This document shows, in pieces, positions 47,301 through 58,400 of a stretch of 64,000 nt of DNA (position 1 is the stretch's first letter; each line of letters begins with the position of its first letter). Origin of the DNA: Chamaelirium japonicum (taxonomy: Eukaryota; Streptophyta; Magnoliopsida; Liliales; Melanthiaceae); contig OX393550.1 of NCBI GenBank assembly GCA_947650365.1, forward strand, positions 67,511,744-67,575,743, in the 5' to 3' direction. The notes under the pieces were generated by a model, which did no database searches, was not told the origin of the DNA, and saw only the letters and a program-made list of their open reading frames with translations. Both the position numbers and the translations under genes were made by a program.

Positions 47301-47900
47301 GACACATAGGGTGATAAGCCAATTAAGATTCCTTTAGATCTCTTAGGCATTATAATTCACCTCAAAAGTGTCAAAAGACTTTAGGAGAAAGATCACTTTT
47401 CAATGAAGAAATAGAAGCTTCTTCTCAAACTGAAGACCCTACTTTCTAATGCCTATGGTCAGTTTCGAGAGCTTGAGAATATGATCACGAATGCTATCAT
47501 TACTATCATGGTTCAAATTCATGATCTGAAGCATATTGTTGTACAACAAGGACTTCTTGGTCCCCATGGACTTCTATTTAATAATGTCATCATCTCAACT
47601 ACAGTCTCAGTCTTGTCATGGCAATGCAACCTCGCAGTTCCCCGCTAATGGTGGCACTGATCATCATCATAGAAAAATAGTTCATTTTCTTCCACTTAGC
47701 AAATTGGGTCTTATGGGCCTCAGTGGAAGCAATTGTAAGCTCTGTCGACATTGGCTCTGTAAGCACAAAGTCATAATCATCACATCCTAGCAAGATCTCA
47801 ACATTCATTTTCCAAGATGAATAGTCAAAGCCATTCAGAGGCTCAACAACAGCTAAATTTATCAAAATAGTTATCATATCCAACTTCAAAAAGAGGATTA
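47301..47900 (-). mobile_element. Copia element, gag part (right piece of the split element)
   Basis: It begins with the GACAC duplication and continues the minus-strand Copia element of 28,690-31,704. The minus-strand frame at 47,889-47,599 shows a Copia gag opening (EPLNGFDYSSWKMNVEILLG, TEAHKTQFAKWKK). The 5' LTR expected to the right was not recognised, so the right border is uncertain. Confidence 0.75.
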
Positions 47901-48720
47901 CAAATTAGTGATTGTTTCAACACTAACCACAAATATATACTGACTTGAATTAGGGGTTATAATTCAAATCAACTGAAGAGAGCTTCATTTGCAAAGTTCT
48001 CTTCTGGGACAACTCCCTCACACCATCAGGACTCAGCTTTAGCCAGATCCCCTGATGTGTTTCAATTTCCCAAGTCACGTATACAAACAGGAACAGACCT
48101 AATTGGCTGCAATTGGGTTAAGTCAAACACTATCCAATACCTTTGGGCATAAATGTTATCCTATCTTTCCCAATCATAGGTAACTATTCTGCTCATCCTA
48201 CTGCACTTAGTAGTTTGAAACACCTTTGGGCAGAATCAAACCCTAATAAAATAGGATGCCTAGTGACCTTAAGTGGAATCCATCCAATCTGATAACCCAT
48301 AGTCTCCATGAGCCGCCTACCTTTGGGCAAATCCGACTCAATTCAGAAATTAGTCTTAGACAGTCACTTGGTCTTCTCTAAACCCCATGGAAGACCTAAC
48401 ATGTGGTCTAATGCCAACATCTACCTCTATAAGGTTGAATGACACTCATCAGCTATTAACTGAATATTATGTGTATGTGCCAACTAATCATATTTAACAT
48501 CATTAAGGCATATTAAAAGAATTGAAACATGACTGTTAAGCACATGTAAATAAGGAACTGACCAAAAACGACATCAGACTCACATATAAAGTATTAAAAT
48601 ATTACCATATGTAATATTCTACACAGTAGGATGCAAAACAGTAAGAATATACAAAAAAAAAACCCGATCGTATCGATGAGTCCGAAACGGTCATTTAGCC
48701 AAGATCAATATATGGATCAA
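47901..48720. other. Unassigned stretch beside the Copia gag
   Basis: May contain the degenerate leader or LTR of the Copia element. I found no tRNA-Met primer-binding site, and no gene. Confidence 0.35.
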
Positions 48721-50950
48721 TCAGATCGGTTCCTGATATGGCCCAGCATCACAACACTAAAATTGACGGCTCGGATTAATCCTGACAGTTAAATACAACA
48801 TTGTTGATTTGGACCTGGGCTTGCCTGAGCTTGAGCTCAGGTTTGCCTGAACCTGGGTTCGGGTCTGGGTCGGCCATGGGCCTGGTCCAAGTTTGGGCCT
48901 AAACTTGAGGATGAGGATGAGGATGAGGATGGAGAGGGGGATTCTGATTGAGCACCTCTTCCTATTTGTTGGTTTTGTTTCTCGTCCAGTAGAGTCTAGT
49001 TGAGTATGTGGTTGTGTTTGTTTGAGTTTGTCATTCTGGTTTGTTGTTTGTCTTGGTTTTGTCTTTGACACTGTTACCAAGATTTACTCTGGTTACTTGG
49101 TTACCTATTATGTTATGATGATAGTTTAGCCCATGATGTTTTTTTGTTCTTCATTGTCATATTTTGTACCATCATGGAGTTTGTATTATTTAGACAAAGC
49201 AACGTTACAATGCTTATATCTAGTTCATATGATGTATTTCTATTTCTCTTAGTTGCATATCTTGTATTCATGTTTCATACTCTTTTGTTATCTACCCCTT
49301 GTTTACTTTGTGACAAAAATGGGGAGAAAATTTGAACTGAAATGTTGCTTAATACAGGGGAAAGTATGAGTATGATGTAACCATACGCATTATATTTGTA
49401 TTTTATCTTTCTCCTATGAAGTATTTTTGATGGGGGAAGGAATGAGGGGACTAATGACTTTGTTGAGTATGTGCAGGTTACATATACAAACTTATATTGC
49501 TTTATGTTTTTTTAGTGTTTGTTGAGTTTGTGTGTTTTATATGAGTATGTAATAAGATGTTGTTAAACTTAAGAAAAATGCATTATTTTGTCTTTCGCAT
49601 GAAAGTTCATATTGTAAGTTTTGTCTCAAAGTGTATCCAAAACCGGATATTGAAATCTCAGTAATGGTTCATTCCTCTTTGGTTGGCTAAAATTTTGAGC
49701 AAAAACATTTTTCGGATAGTTATGTGTTAGTCTATAGCATTGGTTGTTCTTGAGCGTCGTTGCATACTAACATAACCCACCGAAGACATCAACGATAGTG
49801 TGAAAAGATTTCATCCATCAAGCCAGTGCCAAAGCAATTCAACTATTGAAAAAGGTATATCATTCATTCATGTTGCTCTGTCAGATTTTTACATTACGAT
49901 AACTTTTACAGACTGTCGATCGGATTTCATTCGTGCGTTCTTCAATGATTAAAAAAAGCATAACGTATTAAAATATTATTTTTATCTTTAGTTATGCACT
50001 TTTATATTGCACGTAGTTCAAAAATATTTTCAAAGTCAGACGATTTCCAAAATTATAATTCATAAAGTCATATGTTTGCTAGTTTCAAAATGATTTGTGT
50101 TTTGAACTTTCGGAGCAAGAAAACTTCACTGTTGGATCTTTTTGTGTTCATGTGATGTGTTTAAAGTCTCCAGATGGTCCTAGGATCATTTGTCAATTTT
50201 CCCAATCATATAGGCATGCACTAGACTCGAAAAACTCAAATTTTCATATCTTGGTGCATACCAGGGCCACCGTGTACCGGTACGCACTAGAGCCAGTACC
50301 AAATCACTCTGAACGGAGCCAAAAGCTCTCTACTAAGATGGTGCGCACCAGACCCAATACCACCTACGGACATGCTTCAAGTTAGTTTTCGTGCAACTTT
50401 TTTATTTTTGGTCATTTTGACCCCTTTTGAGTCCAATTTATTCTGAATTTATCCCTATAGATTTCTTAAGGTTCTACTATGTTTCTTTTATAAAAAGATT
50501 AGCCTAATATTTTGGTTTAGGGTGTGGAGTATATTTTTTAGGGTTTTCTACGTTCTTGAGTTCCTATGTCCACATATAGTTTATTTTTCTTGTTCTAAAG
50601 ATTGTACTTTGCATTCCATCTTCTTAAATGGATTGAGTTTCAATCGTTATGTTGTTTATCACATACTCAATTCATTGAAGGGATTCATCAATCTGGTTTC
50701 AAGTCAAAAGATATTTTCTTATGGTTTCGTTGTATCTTTGCATCTTTTCGTTCTATGTGAAGAACACTATATCGTTAGAAAGTGTTCGCCGTATGTCTCG
50801 CGCTTGCCCGTAGGAACTCGAGATTTTGGAGTTGTACGATACGAAGTGCAAGTAAATCGTACGAAGGAGACACTCGTGGACTCAGGCATTGGCGATGACA
50901 TGCACGGGCCAGAACACTGGAGGGCATAAGAGGAGGGAGGAGGAAGAAGG
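48721..50950. other. Intergenic stretch upstream of the host gene
   Basis: A CCTGAGCTTGAGCTCAGG-like palindrome region (48,815-48,860), a GAGGAT repeat (48,907-48,932), then AT-rich DNA. About 50,240-50,350 has a GTACCGGTACGCACTAGAGC word of the kind found in LTR debris. No gene recognised; short frames at 49,144 and 50,095-50,929 have no domain. Confidence 0.4.
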
Positions 50951-51194
50951 GGAGGGTACATAAAACGGAATATTCTCGGGGCTGCCTTTGGTAGAATTTT
51001 GTGAAACTTAGACACGAGTTTGCGCATCTGTTAGGCGTGCGATCGAAACCGATACCGGAATACTCCGTTGCAATTGTGCTACACTTTATTCCTGTGTTTT
51101 TTGAAGGTGAAGACAAGGCCCTCTCCTTCCCTCCCCCGCCACCCTCCTCCTCCCTGCGCGGCGAGAACTTCACGCTAGCCCCAGAGGCCCTGCG
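50950..51194 (+). promoter_or_regulatory. Probable core promoter and 5' UTR of the host gene
   Basis: A weak TATA-like TACATAAAAC lies at about 50,957-50,966. C/T-rich leader DNA (CCTCTCCTTCCCTCCCCCGC near 51,120) comes before the start codon, and base composition shifts sharply to GC-rich. The transcription start cannot be fixed from sequence alone. Confidence 0.4.
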
Positions 51195-51554
51195 ATGTTT
51201 GGCGGCCACAGCAAGCTCGGAAGAGGCGGCGGCGCTGGGCGGGGCGGCGGGAAGCGCTCTCTGCCACCGCCCGCGCCTCCAGTGGGCCTCCACCGGACCC
51301 CGGGGACGGGCGCTCGCATCCCGATCAGCGCGTCCTCCGTCCCACGCAATCGCCCAGGAGGGCCGGGCGCGAAAGGGGCAACCGCTGCTCCAGCCGCACG
51401 GGAGGAGGCCTTCAACCTCGTGTTGGGGGTGACGGACTTTGCTGCGATCATAAGGCTTACGCCGGACCTGGTCGAGGAGATCAGGCAGGTAGAAGCCCAG
51501 GGAGGGGCCGCCAGGATCAAATTCGACTCCAATTCCAATAACCCTTCCGAAAAT
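51195..51554 (+). CDS. Host gene exon 1
   Basis: 120 codons from ATG (MFGGHSKLGRGGG) to ...NNPSEN. The splice donor AAAT|GTAAGC is at 51,555. GC-rich, unlike the AT-rich introns. Confidence 0.88.
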
Positions 51555-54500
51555 GTAAGCTAAATCGGTCCCCTCCTTCTTTTGGGTATGGTTTTATTTG
51601 ATGAATTCTTTGAATTATTTGACTATCTTGATTGATCTGATATGCATTGAGGGTACTATAAAGTTTTTTTTTTTTGGAATTTTTCTTCAAATTTAGTTCA
51701 AATAGACAATGTGGTGACTTTGAGTCAAGTGGAGGTGATGGGAGAGGATAAAAAGCATGGAGGGGACCCCATTTGTCCTTATGCATGTCTATGTTCATGA
51801 ATTGACTTCACTTGTGTAGAGGGATTAAAGCACCTGCTGTTCAAGCATGCTTTCATATGGTTATGTTTTTTTTTTTTTTCATTTTTCTTTTCTTCTTTTG
51901 GTCGTAACCATTGCATTCTTTCAATTTTGTCTTCTTTCACTTGTAATTAGTTAGGCCAGGTGGTTATTGAGAACTCTAGGAGGAATTGCCTTTTAGATTG
52001 TTATTTCTGCATGTTTGCGTAAACCTTCTTTTTGTTTGTAATAGTCAAGTAGGATTTCGATGTTTTTGGCTGTTTTCTTTTTCTGAGAATTGGAATTCCT
52101 AGGAAATGGGCCCATTCCTATGTTTTTTCCGAGAACTAGAAATGTCAAAAAATCTAGTGGTTTCGTGAAATATCGTGATATTTCCACGAAATATTTCCAT
52201 CTCCATGAAATATTGTGATATCAGTACCAACATAAAGGGATTTTGTCAAAATTTTGCGAAAATTTCGAAAAAATATCTTGATATATATCCGAAACTATGG
52301 GACAGACTGGCTATAAAAGGGAGCTTGTGGCCTAGTTCTCAGCAAATACCCCCCCATTTGATTTCAATAAAAAAATCAAAAAAATCAAAAACCAAAGGAA
52401 TCAAAAGTATACTTTCAATTTTAGTAGTAGAAAATAGTTTTCATGGTTTTTTTTATAAAATCCACATGATGAGAAAAGTGATTAAATCAACTCCTTTTTA
52501 GCTCAAAAAATTCCCCAAGAAGTAGAAGTACAAGTGCATCTAGAAAACTATGGTCCGTCTTAAGAAATTTGAATGTATAAAAACTTTTCTATATAAAAAC
52601 TTTTTTTTCCAGACTTAAATAAAAACAGTGTTTCATATTTCAGCATAGTTTTTGCACAATTTCAAACTTGCATAATTTCTTGTTTTAAGTCCGATTTCAA
52701 AATTGTTTGAAATATTATTTTAACAATCAACTAATCTTTATTTTGAAAATATTTTTATCTAAAAAAAAGGTTAAAAAACATTTGAAAAATATATATCAAA
52801 ATTGGACCAAACAAAATTGCACAAGACTCACAAACTCAATACATTGAATGCATGGTATGTGAAGCTCGGAGCCTCTAGATAGGGTACAAATATTATTTGA
52901 GTGTTCCAAAGTGTATATCTATACTTGGTTTATGACTATCCAGAGTTTCACTAAAAAATTCCATCAAAAAATCAATATTTTCACCATTTCTACAAAATGG
53001 CAATATTTCCACACTATCAAAATATTTCCATACCCAGAAGGTCGAAATTTCCACCGAAATGGAGATTTCGAACCTTGCCTAGATGTAGGAAAATGCTGAG
53101 CAATGTCTACATAGATGTCACATAGGTGGTTTTATGGAAAGACCAAGGGAATGCACCCAGTTCCTATGAATTTCAATTCCATGAGAAGAACACAACCTTA
53201 TGGTGGTTGGTTATCGTGAAATAACTATTATATTTTGGAATAACTAAGGAAAAGAGTAGATCACATAATATTGGAATCAAAGTGAATGATCCTTCAATGA
53301 CAGAAGTAGCAAGGATACAAAATAGGCGAGATGGTGGGTTTCTTCAAGGAAATAACTGAAACCCATAGTAAGATGTTTTACAAACTGATAGGAAAATCAC
53401 CATCATAGATTCACAATTTGGGTTACCATGGAGCATATGGGCTCTGATGGGAGGATCCAGACTCAAACGTCTAGATAACATCTTCCATGATGTGATGGAA
53501 TCGATCCCTCAAGCAGGTTCTATCCTTCTGATCTAAGTCTACTTCACCAACAAACTTATGCTTCTCAAAGGTTACTCATGTCATATGTTATGTGGAAGAA
53601 AAGATCTCCAATGGTTCTCATGGATGGAGACATTATGAGCCATTAGGAGTAGGGAAGAGTTCGCTATAGCATTGTTAAATTGGTTTGGGCCATCACAGTC
53701 CGAAGACCCCACTCCATTGTTGTTGAAGCATGGAAAACCACCTATGTAAAAAAATGTTAGTTAATTCGAAGACTTGACTAACCAATTGTATTGAAGGCCT
53801 CAATTGATCATTCTTAGTACTTGTAAAAATTTGTATGCCCTAGGAATCCCTGAGCGGGGATTAAAACTAATCACATCTCTTACAAAAATATGCGAAAGCA
53901 CTCGAAGAGACAATTCATAGAACTCGTTGTGATCACTCAACAACCACAAAGGCCTTTCGTACAAGTGTGAGATCAACACCAAAAGTATTAAAATCAATTC
54001 ACTTTATGAGATATTTGGTGATTTAATGTGCGTGCATAGGGTTTAAATATGTAAGGCTTATGCGAAAAATGATATATGGGTTGCTATCAATGTTTGAGAT
54101 TTCGATTTCGTGTTTGATATTGGTCTATACCGAAACCAAAATTCTGATTGAAATTTGGAAAAAAATCGTAATGGTAAAAAAAGTTATGATTTTATGGATA
54201 TTTTTTTGAAATTTGAAATTTAAGTCTTTTATAGTTGTGCATATATATATTGTTTAAAGAAATCACACATCAAAGCTTGAATTATTTAATCTACATAAAT
54301 TTACATTGTTTACGTCACAAATTAGGCAAAATCACTCATCCTCGCTCGTCTAAGTCAACTCTTATTCGCTCGTCGTCTATCTGAACTCATCATCATTAGC
54401 CCCTAATGCACCAGCACCATTGTAATCTCCGAGACCTCCGTTGTAACCTCTGGGACCTCCAACTGCCAGACCAGGTCCATTGCCGCTACCTCTGGGTCTA

Positions 54501-55374
54501 AACTGTGTCGGCATCTAGTCTCTCTCAGCTCGCTTCCGCTGGGTCCGTCTCGAATCTAAAATCGCATATCGATATTGAGCCATCTCTTCTATCTCGATAT
54601 CTGGAGGGTACTCAATATCATCTTGTTCTGAACGACCCCTGGTCGATAGAGTTGGGATCTGTCCCTTCTTCGGTGGTCTGGGGCAGTGTAGTTAAGTCGA
54701 GCCGAGGCGCCCGCCTGAAGCGAGAGGCGAGGCGAGGCAAGGGTGCCTCGCCTGGATTGGGGCGAGAGTGGGTATATAAGTCAGCTTGAGGCGCCCGCCT
54801 TATTTAATTGACGGTTTATGTTGAAGCCAAATTGAATCACAATCATTCTTTCGTGTGACATTTGGGACTAAATGTGATTCACTAGTCGGGCTAGGTGTAA
54901 CAGATGATTGTGATTCAATTTTAGCTTTAACCTATCTGATCCTATGAGTTTATAACCTCAGAGGATCCCGTGCCTTGTGGATTCAAATCTTCCACGCAAT
55001 TGAGCGAGATAAAAAAGAACTCATGACGATCGGCATGTTAAGGTTTAAACTTTGGGGCCGCCTTCAGCGTCCGTCACGAAGTGAGTATAATGTTGCCCAT
55101 CAAAACTCTCCTCTCAATTTTTTAATTCAGATTTTGATTCAGTTGTATAGTGTCATAATTCTTTATATGTTGACTTCACATCTTCAATTCACATTTTTTT
55201 CATCTTACCTACAGACATCCAGGCCTAGATCTCAATCTATATTATGTAGATTTTATAGTTTTTAAGATGAGGATGATATAGATTATAGAACTTGATGATG
55301 CTGAGTTTTATTAATGTTTGATGGCACATGCTATATGATTATGCGAACTTGTTTCAACTAGTCATTTTATAGTT

Positions 55375-55421
<47 letters not shown>

Positions 55422-58400
55422 TTTGCGCGCCTTATTTCTATCAAGCGCCTTGAGTCCGAATTTGAACTCCTTTGTATTCCCGCTCCTTAATAAAGTGCTC
55501 ATGACTATTTTGACATCAGTTGAGGCCTTTAAGCACTCTACTACATCGGGGAAGCAACCGACGAGGTGTTTCTTCAGCCTTGTAACACCTCCACTTTTGA
55601 TACGTTTGTCACAGTCACTGTGACTTCTGCTTCTTTATGTCCAAGGGGAACTCGTGCTACTAACCTACGTGACAATTCTTTTGATCCTGAATCCTTGTAC
55701 GAGGAGACTGTGAAACAATCTGTAAAAAAAAAACTTAGAAATCAATACAGATTAATTTTTAAGTTATTAGAATATGTAAATACAGATTAAATTATAAGTT
55801 TTTGTTCCTAGCGACGAGATTTGATGAATCGGGCGACGAGATTTAGGGAATCCGGTGAGGTCCGACGATGATTTCCGGCAAATCCGGCAAGCTTTGATGT
55901 CAAAATCTGGCGAAATCGGTGACTCCAGCGAGATCCGGCATTGGATTCCAGCAATTCCAGTGACTTCGGCACTTTGTGCGATGAGATCAGGCGCTATTTC
56001 GTCGGTTTCGGTCGAAATTCGACCAAGTCTGTTGGTTTTGACCGAAACCAGATGATTTTGATTGAAACTAGCCCCCCATCCATTTAAAGGCCCGAAGACT
56101 CCGAAACTAGCCCACGGTTTTGTGAAATCCGTGATCTGGTTTTAGTCGAAATGTCTAAAATGCCTTGTACTCGAAATTAATGCCGAAATGCACTAAAATG
56201 CATCTAAATTCACCGAAATGGATCTTGCTCACGATCTTGATGTGACTCTCCAGCAAACGACACTCTATCATCACAACCATTTTTTAAGGTCATTCACCAT
56301 CACCTCCATGCATCTAATGCATGCAGTGAGGTTTGTCTCTACCTCTCGAAGGTAAGTGTTGATTGTGGTTAATTGTTGAGCCAAATTAATGATCAATACG
56401 CAATCAATACGCGTCTAATGTCTCTACCGCAATCAACATGCGTCCAATGTCTCTACCTTTCATGAATGATCTTAATTGCTAAGGTTATTACCTGCTTGTT
56501 TCAATATGCTATCACTTGAGACTATGGAATCAAATTCAATTGCCGGAACCTGATTGTTACCCAATTGGTCCACAATGTTGTCAAGGCACCGCATAGGCGA
56601 CCGCCCATGCATTTTTGGGCTTGGTCGTCAGAGTGACAACCTAGGCGGGTGGTGTGCAATAAAAGGGCTTCGGGTTGCTCTGCAATATTTGGTCTATTAC
56701 TTTATTTTTGATGCTAGAGCATTTCTACTACTAAACAAAACTAAGGCCCATATCAGGATTTGCACGTGCAATTTTCTTTTATATATGCATATTCCTTATC
56801 CCAGGAAATGTATTTTCCTCAATTAATGCTCATTCATATTGCAATATTTATAAGTTTACTCTAAATGTACTTTGTATTTTCTAATGACCAATTGCAATTT
56901 TTGTTTTGTTTTAGGTCATAGATGTTGGTGGTAAGGAATTCAGATTTACATGGTCAAGGGAACTTGGTGACTTGTGTGATATTTATGAAGAACATAAAAG
57001 TGGAGATGATGGGCATGGATTGCTTGTTGAATGTGGCTCCACGTGGCGCAAGCTAAATGTACAACGGATTTTAGATGAATCTACAAAAAACCATGTCAAA
57101 ATGCTATCAGAGGAGGCGGAGCGCCTAATGAAATCTCGAAAGTATAATAAATAATTAAAAATGACCATGCCTTTTTTTCTTGGGTTCACTTGAGTATTTC
57201 TGTGAGTTGTTCATATATGTTATTCTTTTCTGTTTGGTTTATCTTTCATTGGTGTCTACTATTTTAGAAATAAACTTGATATTCTATTTGTTACTGGCGA
57301 TGCGTTATTTCAGTTTACTTGAATATGAAAGACTAGTTATTATTTGGCAATATATTATATTATGATCACAATTTTATACTTAATATGTTGGTCTGATGAC
57401 TCTGATCACACTTGGGAGGCTATATGGAAACCATATAAACCGTTCAAGGGCATTCATTATTCTTTATGAAAATAACATGCTATTGGTCCTCTTGAAGGTG
57501 TTAGGTGTACAAAAACTGCTGTATTCTTTATGAGCTATGTTGTATGATGTATCCTTAATATTTTCTAATATGGTGACCACATTCTCTTTGGAGCATGTAT
57601 GATTCTTGGGCGTTTCTGTGATTGGAGAAGGATATGCATTTATACATCTTTCTGACATTTGTTTTCAACTGTTGCTGAATTTAAGCCCCTTTCTGGCTGA
57701 ATTTTAGCACCCACCTCCATTGTTGTTGAAGTGGTGTGTCTTCTTCTTCATACCGCCTAAGTGTTGCTGTACGTCGAGGACTTGAGCATCAACTGTTGAC
57801 TAGTTCTAGAATTAGAGGGCTTTTGACTGTGACATACATCAAAACAAGGCTTGTCTGTATAGTTGTACTCCCTGAACGACCTCCCAGTGTGCTTTCTTTC
57901 TCCTCTTATTGATTATATAGTGATTGAAGTCAATATTTTTATATTGTTGGCTTACTAGGTGCGTCTACATCAACAGATCAGTTTGATCATAATTGTCTTC
58001 CCGTGGTATATGTTAAGTGCACACTGTTTTCAAACCTTAACCAACTGAGCTGGCTTTGCAACTTTTAATCCCTGACCATTAGTGATCATATCTATTTGGT
58101 TCTGCCATAATCCATCATTTCCATCTACTTTGATTCATTCACCTTGTTCTTTAGGCAAATGCCAACTGATCCAACTTGTTCATTTTGGTTTTTGATTCTA
58201 CAATCTATCCTCCAAAAATCTGTTGGCTTCTTTGTCACGTTACTTCTCTATGTCACTGTAGTCCCTACTTTTATTATGCCTGGTTATCAGTTTCCGTTGG
58301 TGGGGAGGAAAATTGACTTCAATAGTTAAGCACAAACTAATGATTGTAAAAACCAAAACCTAATTGCTGAAAATTTGTAACCATAACACATGCGAAACTA

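Larger units (their letters stand above)
54684..55453. mobile_element. Element inserted in the intron 1 hAT copy
   Basis: It starts CAGTGTAGTTAAGTCGAGCC with GAGGCGCCCGCC and GAGGCGAGGCG words, and ends near GCGCGCCTTATTTCTATCAAGCGCCTT. Alignment with the intron 2 copy, which is uninterrupted here (TTCGGTGGCTTGGGTGTCCG at about 60,503), delimits the insertion. CAGTGT ends with GGCGC-rich subterminal DNA fit a non-autonomous hAT. It contains an inverted repeat at about 54,828-54,925 and a GT run at 55,377-55,418. Confidence 0.6.
54085..55800 (-). mobile_element. hAT-type transposon fragment, intron 1 copy
   Basis: Minus-strand coding tail: PRPPKKGQIP..., DDIEYPPDIEIEEMAQYRYA, ILDSRRTQRKRAERD, then Gly/Pro-rich and Asp/Glu-rich residues. 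The same DNA occurs in intron 2 at 59,945-60,600. One in-frame stop interrupts the tail after RAERD, before MPTQFRPRGSG. AT-rich untranslated DNA with TTTGAAATTTRAAATTTAAG lies to its left. The copy is split by another element at 54,684-55,453; its remaining part continues with GAGTCCGAATTTGAACTCC. The right border is not known. hAT assignment rests on the tail style and is an inference. Confidence 0.55.
51555..56914 (+). other. Intron 1, 5,360 bp
   Basis: GTAAGC donor to TTGTTTTGTTTTAG acceptor. It holds a hAT transposase-bearing fragment (54,085-55,800), an element nested in that fragment, a GT microsatellite, and a region at 52,150-53,090 with repeated GAAATATTTCC-like words. Otherwise unique-looking AT-rich DNA. 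Confidence 0.85.

Noticed and set aside
50522-50929. 135-codon frame just upstream of the host gene as a separate gene
   Set aside because: Phe/Ser-rich translation of AT-rich DNA, no recognisable domain, no conserved start context.
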